NCBI GenBank assembly: GCA_037039685.1
Contig: JAWNGF010000007.1
Location: forward strand, 2,757,148 to 2,821,147
DNA length: 64,000 nt
Source: Ceratobasidium sp. AG-K
Taxonomy: Eukaryota; Basidiomycota; Agaricomycetes; Cantharellales; Ceratobasidiaceae
Direction: 5' to 3'
Shown here: positions 9,838 to 20,284 of the stretch, one piece after another
How the letters are laid out: each line of letters begins with the position of its first letter
How positions within the stretch are numbered: position 1 is the stretch's first letter
The notes under the pieces: model-generated
Databases searched by the model: none
Seen by the model: only the letters and a program-made list of their open reading frames with translations
Told to the model about the DNA's origin: nothing
Position numbers and translations under genes: made by a program

Positions 9838-10166
9838 GCAACTGGAGGATGGAGAGAGGCAGATACCAGAAGGAAAAAATCGAATGGGAGCCCTACTGGT
9901 GGAGGAAGGAGGAGACCGACGTGTCGGCATGGAAGGAGGCAGAGCCCGATGTGCGACAATGGGATGCGGAGTTTGTGGAAGTTCAGGAGAGGGTTTTGGA
10001 CTGGTCCAAGGCGGACTGGACGAGGGAAGAAACGTGGGAGGAATGGGAGAAGTTCTCGGACGAACCGGGAAATACCGTTTTTAATCCCATCGACCTGACC
10101 TTGGAGGAGGAGGAGGGGTTGGAGGAATACATGCTGAAGAAGGAAAAGGACTGTGCGGTACAGTAG
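9402..10166 (+). CDS. Third ORF of the Ty3/gypsy element, unknown function
   Basis: A 254-residue frame starting at ATG 9402 (MPAVTRSTIANN), overlapping the 3' end of pol in a different frame and ending 29 bases before the polypurine tract. I do not recognise a family. The first 130 residues are mixed and hold a CxxC pair (CRGC). The C-terminal half is very rich in tryptophan and acidic residues (WEPYWWRKEE, TWEEWEKF) and would be helical. No signal peptide or membrane segment is seen, so it is unlikely to be an envelope protein. Acidic, amphipathic composition in a complete, young element suggests a selected accessory product, perhaps from a spliced or internally initiated RNA. Upstream codons in the same frame are open to 9333, but the first ATG in a good context is 9402. 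Confidence 0.6.
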   Translation: MPAVTRSTIANNLIRVLEGPAFATARILDSGAALYVFKRSQQSSGRMHFRASDDILHSDLGEFQWVGKKWPTRMQLLRKDIFVCRGCAAFQVSEVVLLSTHMLGVVEWGQEGAYSSEWVPGYDGRQPTLRPRWNDAWDANYEKDLSNWRMERGRYQKEKIEWEPYWWRKEETDVSAWKEAEPDVRQWDAEFVEVQERVLDWSKADWTREETWEEWEKFSDEPGNTVFNPIDLTLEEEEGLEEYMLKKEKDCAVQ

Positions 10167-10195
10167 GTCCGTTCAGGTCCCCCAAACGGACTCTT

Positions 10196-10204
10196 AGGGG
10201 GGAG
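10196..10204 (+). other. Polypurine tract
   Basis: AGGGGGGAG, followed by TAA and then the 3' LTR at 10208. This is the expected primer site for plus-strand DNA synthesis. Confidence 0.8.
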
Positions 10205-10207
10205 TAA

Positions 10208-10663
10208 TGTCGTGAGCTAGCTCACTCCATCGGACTCGCCTGTAGTCTCGCCCGCCTGCTCCCGTCTCTTGTGTTGTGTTTCCGTTTCTGTTTGCCGCGT
10301 TGCCACCTTCTTGTGGTTATGTGTTACACTGTGTAACGCGGCTGTGCTTTGTACGAGTCATGTCTGTTCATACAGCATGACTCACATGGACACTCCTGTT
10401 TGGCTTGTATGTATGACTCGTATGGCTGCGTCTTGTATGACTCAGTCTCTTTCTGAATATATATAGAGGACCAACAAGCCTGGTAACCCCAGCTTGTTTT
10501 GTCTCGTCAAAACATCCCCTTTGAGTGACACTTTGAACCACCCCTACCCTCAAGAGCCTACAGACGCTTAAGTGTGTTGCGGTTCGAGAGGTCACTTAGG
10601 TCTCAGTGCCGTCCACTCTCTGTCGCGGCTTGTCTCATAGCCAACAAGAAGAAGCTTACGACA
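10208..10663 (+). repeat. 3' LTR
   Basis: 456 bp, apparently identical to 3435-3890. The GAATA target duplication follows at 10664-10668. Confidence 0.95.
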
Positions 10664-10951
10664 GAATAACCCTGGCATTAAATCATCGGATTTAGGGTGA
10701 ACAAACAGTGATGCCAAAAATAGTAGGATTAGTGTGGGGGTATATGCCGGCGTTTGGTATAGTGTTAGGTCCAAGGGTTTGAGGCATGAATTGTGAGCAC
10801 GGAGTACTATCCTACAATCTTCTGCATTGACAGACTGAGACTTCCAACGTGCCATTATTTGCGCAATGTCGTTGTGAATTAGTACAAGCGTGTGCTGCTC
10901 GTTTTTGATAGCAAAAAAGAAGCATCTCCATTGTATCTCACGTAATGGCAC
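10664..10951 (-). pseudogene. Upstream part of the reading frame split by the retrotransposon
   Basis: A minus-strand frame of about 94 codons entering the element insertion site. It contains a hydrophobic stretch (LILLFLASLF) and has no ATG at its open 5' limit. It joins in frame to 3434-3296 once the insertion is removed. Product unknown, and it may be a chance open frame. Confidence 0.3.
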
Positions 10952-11060
10952 AAGGATGTAATCAGCAGTCCCATCAGCTCACCTGGCACCAGCACTAATG
11001 AAACCGTTAGCTCAATGCGCCGTTTCGCGTTTCACAACACTTCACATACCAATCCAGACG

Positions 11061-11513
11061 TCAGCATTGCCATAGTAAGAACAGTATCCTTGGCATTCCA
11101 AGCCAAAACATTGTTTCCAAGGCCTGAGAGAAATCTTTATGATCCTCCCAGAGTATGTCTAAGAGCGATGAGGCCTTGGCGGCTGAAACAAGCGTCTCTT
11201 GAGGTGCACAGTGGTCTGGACGAACCCAGCCAAGGATATAGTCGGGGAGACCCTCCCAATTTTTTTTGACTGCCATTAAGAGTTCAATGGATTGACCGAT
11301 CCGGGCTGGACATACGAGTAGCAGACGGGGGTCTAGCTGTGAAGTGAGCTCAAGTAGGGCTTTCAGAGTCGATAAGCAGACACCGTCGCTAAATAGCTCC
11401 TGATCTAAGTCATCTAGTTGCTTTGCTAGTTTGTCGGGGTCGCCAAAGGCCAGAATGTCGTATTCGGGGCTAGGAGAGGAATCTCTGGATGTCTGACGGG
11501 CAGCTGTGGACCT
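11061..11513 (-). pseudogene. Remnant coding frame, unknown family
   Basis: An open minus-strand frame of about 150 codons between in-frame stops (TAG near 11514, TGA at 11061-11063). Its composition looks like real protein, for example DPDKLAKQLDDLDQELF and VCPARIGQSIELLMAVKK. No clear start, splice partner or full-length gene was found. It may be one exon of a decayed gene or the inside of a fungal repeat family. Not recognised. Confidence 0.35.
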
Positions 11514-11653
11514 CTAGGCTACCTCCCCAGCCTTGGTCGCGCTTGTCAAGATTAGGAGATCGTGACATCAAGTATTGGGTAATAATGAGGCGTAGAGGGT
11601 TGGTGGCTTCGTTATCTTGGTCAATAGATCACGTGCTGGTAGTGTGGTCAATG

Positions 11654-12590
11654 ATTAGGGACTAAAACGGTAGATCCGGAAGGCTGCGCGGTGATAACCG
11701 TGGTTATAAGGTGGAAACGGTACAAACGGAAACTCCACGTGACAATTTAACCACGCAGCATTGTTGCGGTAAGAATACACGGTTAAACCACGGTTATTCT
11801 GTATATTCCGATCCCTAGCCTATGTACATTTGAATTACATGTGTCGTTCAAGTATCGCCGCCACATCCTTCAAACCCGGTAGTAGAGGGGTACCATACCA
11901 GGACCATATTGCCATCTGGGCTTGAAAAGGCCGAATCGGCATATTGTGCTGGAGGTGATTGATCTGAAGTCTCCCGCTAGAGAATGCGTGCTCTGTGTCG
12001 ATGGAGGAAGCTGTAATGCCTGGTTAGTAGTAGAATAAGCACAGATAATTAAGCTAATATACACTCAACCTCCATGATTGACGAGCAGCATCTAAAAGGT
12101 AACAGTGACATGTTAGATTGGATTATCACCCATCAAAGAATAGAAACACGCACCTAAGATTTGCCTATCCGAGTAATCCCACACCTCGAAATCGGACAAT
12201 GCATTAAGGCCTTTGCGACGTTTAGCCCGTGGCTGAACAGGGGGCAGGATGGCTGATTCGAATGGGAGGCATGTTGATAATGTTCGATTCTCCTCAAAAA
12301 ATGGCTTTAAATACAAGCGAAAAAAGTTTAGATTCAAGCGGTGTGCCTAAGTGAAACTACTGTGCACATATGCACTTGGCATATATGCGTCAGAATGACG
12401 TATGGATCTCACGTGTGCTGCTGGCCATGATGCGTGGTACACCGTCATTGTAAGTGGTATTCTCCGCGGAGATGAGTCGTTCCGCGACAATCTTGTGACT
12501 CGACCGCGGTGATTACATAATACCCACCGGTTAATTGCTGTTCGGAAAACCGTGGTAGAACCGGTGCACCACTATCCATTTTGGTCCCTA
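11654..12590. mobile_element. Non-autonomous hAT-like element, about 0.94 kb
   Basis: Perfect 8-bp direct repeats, GGTCAATG, at 11646-11653 and 12591-12598, the duplication length of hAT transposons. The ends are short inverted repeats: TAGGGACTAAAACGG at 11656 and TAGGGACCAAAATGG on the other strand from 12590, 13 of 15 matching. Two extra bases (AT) lie between the left duplication and the inverted repeat. Subterminal motifs such as AACCGTGG recur near both ends, as hAT transposases often need. No transposase frame was found inside. Confidence 0.65.
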
Positions 12591-12598
12591 GGTCAATG

Positions 12599-13872
12599 CT
12601 CAAGAAGCAATGGGAAGTAATCTTCCAGGTATAAGTCTAGTCTAGGAACGAGACAAGGCAAGGAGGCCAGATAAATATAATATCATGTTCCATCAGCATG
12701 ATCTCGATGGAAAAGGTGCCATATAAGTCGAAAGGATTGTGTAGGGGATAAACATCGTATGTAGAGGTAGACGTGACTCAAACTATGGCTATATGCGGTT
12801 CAATACTGGCACATGCAAAGACTCGTTGGGGGATTTGAAGTTATCGTCTCCCCAGCCGCTGTTTACATCTCAGGCAGGTTTCCCCTTGAATTAATGTACA
12901 TACGGGTACATGTCCAGCACAGCGATTGAGAGGCACACATGCCTGCGACTCCTGCAAACAGTCGTTTTCCGAGGAGTCTTCAGGCCGCCCAGATGAGAAC
13001 ATAAACGGTATGTGTATTAATAGTACTTATGGTGGCGCACAGGACGCGTGATAAGCCCAGAATAGAGCAAAATACAGGGAAAAGCCAGATGCGGAAACAG
13101 CGAGCAAGCACAGAACGAGAAAAGCGTACACAGAATATTGAACATATGACAGACGGGGATTGGAGAAAGAAATTGGAGACGAGGGCACAGGAAGGATATA
13201 AGAATGTGTTCGCGAAGGTGACGGGGTTACATGAAGAGGGCAGTGAAAAGGCGTCAAAGCATAAAACGAGTCATAGAAAGGGCTGAGTGACGAAAGAGTT
13301 CGGAAAGATAGAAGAAACCAATACGAGGACCGACGACTGTACTGTTGGCGATCTACAGCGGGCACTCAGGCACCACTGCGACAGGTGGCAGAGACCTGAG
13401 CATATGCTCGGGCCGTACCGCGAACCACACTAGGACCGCATCGCGACTCCTTCTGTAAACATAGGTACTAGACTCACACACCCCCGCCGTGCTGGGGCCG
13501 GCAGCACGGTTGGCCCGAGTGTGGTGAGCTTCGTACGTACGCATATAGTCAGAGCCGGCCAGCTAAGCCAGGTGGTCGCATCTCGTCTCGCGCGCAAGCT
13601 TGTAGGGAAGGTGGGTGGAAGCACGCTCAGAGAAAGTTGGTCGTCGCCTAGTCGCCGTCCTCGCATCCATAACGTATCCGTCTTGTCCAATCTCGGTCGC
13701 CGCCCGTTCGATCCTGTGACCCCTCTTCATTGCCCCCCCAACGTACCCGGAATCCTTTCTGATCACTATCCTACCCTTCTGCCCCTCCCCATCCTTGGCC
13801 TTTGGAATTATCCAATCGAAACAATCCCTTTCATGCGGTTGCGACGATTCAGATTTTTGCGTTGATTCTTGT
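12599..13872. other. Intergenic, no convincing gene
   Basis: Only short frames without splice-supported extension. An 85-codon Lys/Arg-rich frame at 13029 (plus) has an ATG but nothing else in its favour. The strand between 13560 and 13870 is pyrimidine-rich. Confidence 0.5.
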
Positions 13873-15071
13873 TCATCTTCCCACCAAATGCTCGGTCAGT
13901 GGGGTTAGGTTGACACCCCGTACAAGGTCCAACGGGACGATCAGTATCATATTTCGGATCTGAAGGTACAAAAGGTAAACGAACTGAGTGGAAGAGCAGA
14001 TGGGGTTGCTAATATCGCTCACCTGATGATCCACATACCCTCGTTCCATCCGGATATACAATACAACCAAGTACGACGAGCAGCCAGATAGCATGGAGTA
14101 GGACTAACTTCTGGGAGATAGCCATGGGCTTGGCTTGCTGAGGAACGACAAACATGCATGGGGGATGAGCGGCGGTCGAAGCGGGGAAGCAATGATCACG
14201 GCGCAGGCCAAGCTCAATCGGGTCTTCCACGGCCTTGACGATCGCAAGTAAGACGACCCGACGCTCTCTATACGCCTTGAACAAGCGGATATCATCCTGG
14301 AACGACGGAAGAGAGCTCAAAAACGGGATTTTGTGGGGCCGGGTGTCGACCCATAGTTGGACGAAGTCGATCGGGGCTGCGTAAACAGTGAGCCCCTGAG
14401 GTCCTCGATCGTAAATGGAGACATCGCGCCGGTTGTCGTATAGTGCTAAAGCCTTGATGCCAGAGTACGGGAGGACCGTTGGAGCCGTGGAAGGAGGATC
14501 GAGACAATGGGAGGGCTGAGTGATATTGGCCATAGTAGAATCATACGCAAGGCAGATGGTGTAAAGTGCCGTTACATTGGCGGGAGATGCACTGTTTAAA
14601 GTCGTCCTAGACGACCCCGGCATCATGACACTCGCACTAGATTCGTCAGCTCGCAGCTCCGCCTGCCAGTCCGAGCGACTTACCTAGTGACATGCAAAGT
14701 AAGAAGGGCGGCGTACCCGGCATTGCCGAGTTGCCCTTGTTCCGCAATGCTATAGGGGAGGTCAGCGACGGGATCTTAAAGCACCGCTAGTCGACAAACC
14801 TTGAGACCAAAGCTGGCGAAGCACGGTGAAATGCATCGCTGATGAAGCTGCAGAGAGCCAGCGCCGTGGCGGCGACGTTGCGAACGATAATCATAGCGAG
14901 GAGAGCGTGCGGTGGGCGTATATGGTTGAAGTGCAAAGTTATCGAACGAGGGAAAGTAAGGATCTGAGAGCCGCAGCATGAGGACTTAAGTACGTCGAGG
15001 ATCGAATACTTGGCCCAAGTTGATAGGGGTGGGAGTTTGGGCACAACGTTAGCAAATAACACACGGGTCAT
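13873..15071 (-). CDS. Predicted membrane protein of unknown function (4 exons)
   Basis: Exons 15071-14800, 14749-14684, 14636-14039 and 13983-13873 join in phase through GT-AG introns of 50, 47 and 55 bases to give 348 residues; the consistent phase across three introns is the main support. The start ATG is at 15071-15069 and the stop TGA at 13875-13873. Hydrophobic segments are visible near residues 58-75, near 95-112 across exon 2, and near the C-terminus (QKLVLLHAIWLLVVLGCIVY, then a second stretch around MILIVPLDL). The middle is a soluble part with possible N-glycosylation sites (NVT, NIT). I do not recognise the family; a multi-pass or anchored surface protein is the reasonable guess. 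It lies downstream of Sec8 on the same strand. Confidence 0.7.
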
Positions 15072-15627
15072 ATATCATCTATTGCGCCAACGAGATTTCT
15101 CTCTAAGAAGCGGTATTCTGGAAGATAATTTTCGATAATCAAGTAGATACAACTTGGTTTTACTCGGAGCATATAGCGTAAACAAAGCCCGACTTTTCGG
15201 GGACTGTCGGGCTGCATGTGATCATGTGCCGTCCTCGAGGTCACATCTGTTGTTTGTACTGGCTTGGAAGGGGGACAGGGGTGTTTATGGATGAAATCAA
15301 ACCCGCTACTAGACCGAGCGGCCATGCGATATATTTGAGCCGACCGGAGTCAATCGAAACTGTCGACTTAATGGAAAAGGGGAAAGCGACTTTTCAGTCT
15401 CAGTAGATTGCTGCTCAGACATGGTGACAAGCAGCAGCAGAACGAACCAAAGCCAATCATGTTGAAACATTCCTGTCGCTTATTTCACGTACTTGAATCA
15501 GCACTTTCAGGTAGTGCATTGTCCGAGATAGCATTGACGTCAAGCCCAAAGCACAACTATAAATACACTACGACGTCGAGGTTAACGCCCGTCAGCTTTA
15601 CAACTTGGCAGCACGTACCTAGATCCC
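15072..15627. other. Intergenic between Sec8 and the membrane protein gene
   Basis: About 550 bases holding the 3' end region of Sec8 and the presumed promoter of the minus-strand gene that begins at 15071. No further gene is supported. Confidence 0.5.
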
Positions 15628-18600
15628 CTAGCTCCAGTCATCGATTGCCAGAGCGTGAAGCTCAATCAAGTAGTCGTTATACTCCCTATCGATAGCCTGC
15701 AAAGGCGCCCCGCTCAATCGTACATTGTCAGCCAACGCTTGGTCGACCCCACACTGAAGATTCAGCATGGATTTGTATTCCTCGAACCCAAATACTTGAT
15801 TGTTCTTGATTCTTTCTAGCATAGCCTTTAACTAATGTCAGTATACGTTGGGTATCGGATGAGTGTGTCTACATACCGTGGGCCCAAGGCTATACAAGTC
15901 ATAGTATATCTGCGCCTGCGAGAGATCCGAGTCATCTGGCAAACCTGTGATAGTTTTGAGGTTCTGGCGCAAGGCCGAGATGTTTCGATGCATCTTTTGG
16001 ATGCCAAGGTCATTGGCGAACCGAACTAGGCGAGAGTTGGAGACGAGTAGGTGCTCGACTAGCCCACCGATTCCATCGAAGATGAACCTGGATAAATCAT
16101 CAATGATCTGAAATACACTTGCCTGCGCTCATGCTTACCTTCGTTCAACATCCGGTAGTACGCCGTTGATAGCGTCGTCGCATGCTACCAAATTGGCATT
16201 CAAGTCTTGCACGAACGGGTCGGGTTCTCGGCATTCTTGTTCTATTTGATAGTTTTCCTATACTGTCGTTAGCGAGATAGGTTTTATGGGTGATATGAAT
16301 AATTACCATTTGGATACCAGTATGCAAGAAGTGCATCACACGACATCGGACATCAATTCGAATCGTACTAAGCGCAAGCTCGGCGAGCTGGTCGTAGGTC
16401 TTCATAATTGCGTCAAATCGGCTAGTAAACATCACTGTCAGTCTAACGGTTATTAATCACCCCAGGACGCCACTCACTGGGCCATTGCATGAGAAAGTGG
16501 CAGCTTCAATCCCGCATCTGGTAGATTTGATGGGACTGAGTCAAGAGGGATCCGAGGCGAGAATGGAGAATTGGGGAGAATCTGCGCGCCGGGACTCCGT
16601 GGTGAAGGCGGAGGTTTAGGGCTCGCACGGGGTTCGCTGGTCGAGGATATTGGGTCGTCCAGCAACAACTTCATGCCTAAAAGTTGGGAAATGAACCAAG
16701 TCTGTTCCCGACAATTATTAGCTGAAATAGCAAAGATAAGGAGAATGCGTACCAAACTGCGATAGAGACTGCCCAGCGCGGTAAGATCCCGAGTGTGAGG
16801 AAGCAGGTCGTCCTTTCCTACGACTCCATTGGCGAGGAACGTTAATTCTACCCTGGTTTCCTGCTTGCATAGTGTCCTTCGCTGACTCGTTTCGTAAAGC
16901 TTTGACCGAATATGAGCTGTCTTCGAATGCTGAGCCAATACGATAATAAACTCACCGGTGTCGAGTACAGTTCTCCTAAACACGCAGCAACCTCGGGTCG
17001 CTGAGCCCATCCAGCCGCGATACTGCTAATCCCACCGCCAAACGCGCTTCTCGAAACGAGGTCCAAAAACCGCTCGTAGCAGCGTTGATAGAATTGAATT
17101 ATCACACCGAGAATCAGTCGGGCATAGTTTTCGCGGTGGAAGGGAGTGGCTTGGAGCATGATGCAGAGCGAGTTAATAAGCGCCATGAGTTGCATGCTTG
17201 CCTATTATAGCATATTTGTCTAAGACACATTATCAATACAATCCAACGCCCACATACCTTGACCAGAGGTTGCTCAGATATCCTCCCCGAGTGTGTATCT
17301 TCCTGGAATGCATCCGTACCTACATAAGGAAAGACGATGAATTAACTAACCTAGTCATAATCAAAATCTACTTACCGCCCACAGCCTGGTGGAACAAATT
17401 TGACACCTTTTCCTCCAACTGGGGTAGATACACCCGGACCACAAAATCGTCTAAAAATAATCCACCGCTCCCGTCGACGCTGACACCTTCGGGTAGACAC
17501 GCAGCCGCGCGTTCGAGGAATGCGAGTGTGGGTTGGAAGAGGACGCTCACGTGGAATGCATCAGGTCGGATAAGGAGTCGATGCTCTGATGCATCTGGGC
17601 CACTGGTGAATTGGGCGGTAGTACCGGGCTCGCCGGCGAGGGATGTAATGAGGCCTGGGACTGTCGCACGAAGGACCTGGGTGATGCCCTCTTCGTGAGT
17701 CCGGAGGGCACGAGTGACGAGTTTAGGGTCGGTATCGGCAAAGTGGAAGGCGCCCTACAAACAAGATTAAACCTAGAAACGAAAAATACAGACAATCATA
17801 CCTTAGACCTGTCACGGCCATACTTCCCAGTACGCAGAATTTCATTGATCGACGAGATGGGGTTCCTGCCGGCCGTAGCGCCGCTTCCCTCATCCGTAAT
17901 ATGGTCGTGCAACAAATTCCGAACCTAGTTGAGGTCAGCATCCGAATTTAAATAACGACGCCCGAACGCACCTCGGACTGAATCGACGACCACGCACTCG
18001 CAAGCGGGAACAGTTGACCTGGACCACTCCCCGATGAGTCTTTGAAATCCCGCCTCTATACCCAGATCAGCTCGACCCTGAACTATTAGTCCAAACACTC
18101 ACCGACGCAATCCTCTCCGACACCTCGCTGACGACTCTCAATCCCTGCACAACCGCATCCAACTTGGAATACAAAGTCCAACACATATCCCTCAAAATCT
18201 CATGGTCGGCCTTCTTTGCGGCGCCTTCAAGTGCAGCAAGGCGGAGTGCCCCTGGACCTTCACCGACAAAGACGTAGATACTACCTCCGCTTCCTGTACT
18301 TGGCGAGGAAGTGGTTTGCTCCAGTCCTCGACGGACAAACTCGGCTCTCTCATGGACTTCTGATGTGACCCCTTCGACGAGAGTAAAGATCTCCACGCCA
18401 AGTCGTTGGCTGACTGTATCTAGCGCTCCACCCAGCGCGCCCAGAACTGCTAGCGCCTCGAGGAGCATTTCGATATAGAGGAACGAGTTGGATTCGATAT
18501 TCTCCGGAGTCGAAAGTGCCGCACCCGCGGGGTCCGCCACCGATGTAGGACGAGCCGAGAGGGATGGATTTCTAGAGTGACCTCGGGAGGTGGTAGGATC

Positions 18601-20284
18601 GAGGATGGATTGGCGAGGGTCGTCTGAAATTGCGAATGAAACATCGGCAGCGGGGCGCATTTTGAGGTCTGAGAGGTATTCGGAAAGTGCATGTGGCATC
18701 GAGTTGGAGGGGACTATAATTGGGGGCTCGCCGGATGTGGAAGCGGTGGACAGGAAATCGGGTACTGAGCAGTGGCCTTGTTAATTAGGAGAGCGTGTTG
18801 TTAAAGGAGGACTTACGAGCTTCTTGGCCAGGCTTGTAAGCTGCCCATCTGGATTCACACCAAAAGCTTTTCAGGTACAAGTGCGCGTGAAGTTCTTCGA
18901 CCATGATATCTCGGAGCGCCTGATCGTCGCGTAAGAAAAATAAAACAGAACAATCTCGCGGCCTTACCGTTTCTTGCCCACTCAAGTATGATCGCAAATC
19001 CGTCAAGGCTCCGATGTCCATAAGCTCTGCGTTTGTTATGGTCTTTTGGCTTCGTACAAGTAACAACGCCGCCTGCAACAATTTCTTCTCGGACATTAGC
19101 GACTCCAGCTGGTCGGGTATATTCTTTAGTCGGTCACTATAGATATGTCGTCAGAACCAGGTATACCGTGAACCAATATCAAACGCACATTTCGTCCAAT
19201 ATCCTCAGCATCTCCTCGATGGTTTGTCCTCGCGACCACAATTGCACGAGATCCGCCCGTTGATGGCTCAACGCAGCTCGCGCGTCGGTCAGGCTGGAAC
19301 GCGTTTCCGCAATATGTTTTTGCGTTTCTGTCAACAGGCTGAGGAGTTTGCCGTGATGGGGGAGGGAGGCAGCAAAGGATTGATAGTGCTCTGTCGCGAG
19401 GGTACGATAAGGAGTATGAAGAAATACATGTGTCGTGCTTACTATCAACCGTGCCCTTGAGCGCCCTTTCCAGCATTCCTTTTGTCCGCTGGAAGGACTC
19501 CAGGTCCCGCCCTACCGATGACTCGTCGAGTAAAGACAAGGCAAGCGAAACCGGATTGAACTAGGAGCGAGGCGTCAGGCATTTCGGAATAGGACACAGG
19601 CAACCACTCACGTCTGGGTCAATCACAAACGCCCACTCGTCCTGCATCTGTTCCAACACCGCTAACCCTCTGTGAGAACACAACGAGAATTCGTAGGCCG
19701 ATATACTCACCATCGATCTCCCCAATTGTGCCTCGCCTACCCTTCAAGTTCCTCCCCGCCTCTCTGTCGCGTATCCTATCCCGCTGCTCCAGCTGCTTCT
19801 CCCTCTCCCGGTCTGGAGCGCCCACCCGCCGATACCCCGCGTTTTGGAACGCCGAAATTACGCTTCCCAATGCCTGCGGCGCCTGCTCCTCCATCGCCTG
19901 TTGTGGAGCCTGGAATTGGCCACTATCCATCCCGCCATACGGATCCCCATCTTCGTCGAGTGACGCCCTGGGACTTTGACTCTGCCTTATCGAGTCCGAC
20001 GCAATCGAGTTGATTGGTCGTCGTTCGGATCGTGCAGGCCGGCTAGGCGCAGGCGAGGCCCGACTCGGCATTTCATAGTGCATCCGGCTACCCGAAGGTG
20101 ATGTCCCAAATCGGTCTCTGTCGCTTCCGTATCCGCCACTGATCGAGGGAACGCGGGGTCTGGGTTGGAGAGGTCGGGTGGCAGGAAGGGGAGGTGCGTC
20201 GTATTGGTATCCGTTGGAGCGCGAAAGATCTTCAGAGCCACGGTCACGCGAGCGGGAGCTACGCGTCCTTAACGGGCGGGACAT
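15628..20284 (-). CDS. SEC8: Exocyst complex subunit Sec8 (multi-exon)
   Basis: Sec8 is a core subunit of the exocyst, which tethers secretory vesicles to the plasma membrane at sites of polarised growth such as hyphal tips. The gene runs from ATG 20284 to TAG 15628 with many short introns. The first 200 residues are a Ser/Arg/Pro-rich, probably disordered extension. The conserved Sec8 N-terminal segment follows across exons (EQMQDEWAFVIDPD, then FNPVSLALSLLDESS, then HYQSFAASLPHHGKLLSLL), then the helical part with SEKKLLQAALLLVRSQKTI. Joins near 19735/19668, 19619/19563 and 19443/19391 keep phase. The C-terminal exon (15822-15628) ends YLIELHALAIDDWS. I did not fix every exon border, so the exon count is open, but gene identity is clear. 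No lesion was seen. Confidence 0.9.

Larger units (their letters stand above)
3435..10663 (+). mobile_element. Complete Ty3/gypsy chromovirus-type LTR retrotransposon
   Basis: A 7,229-bp element with 456-bp LTRs at both ends, which by eye look identical base for base. It is flanked by the perfect 5-bp target duplication GAATA (3430-3434 and 10664-10668). Order inside: LTR, self-priming site, gag, -1 frameshift site, pol (protease, reverse transcriptase, RNase H, integrase, chromodomain), a third ORF, polypurine tract, LTR. The domain order and the chromodomain after the integrase are hallmarks of chromoviruses. The open frames and matched LTRs point to a recent and possibly still active insertion. 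Confidence 0.95.

Noticed and set aside
11812..11819. GATCCCTA as right end of a shorter (about 165 bp) MITE
   Set aside because: No 8-bp duplication flanks it, while 12590 has a perfect one.
13029..13286. 85-codon Lys/Arg-rich plus-strand frame
   Set aside because: Low complexity, no splice partner, no recognisable domain.
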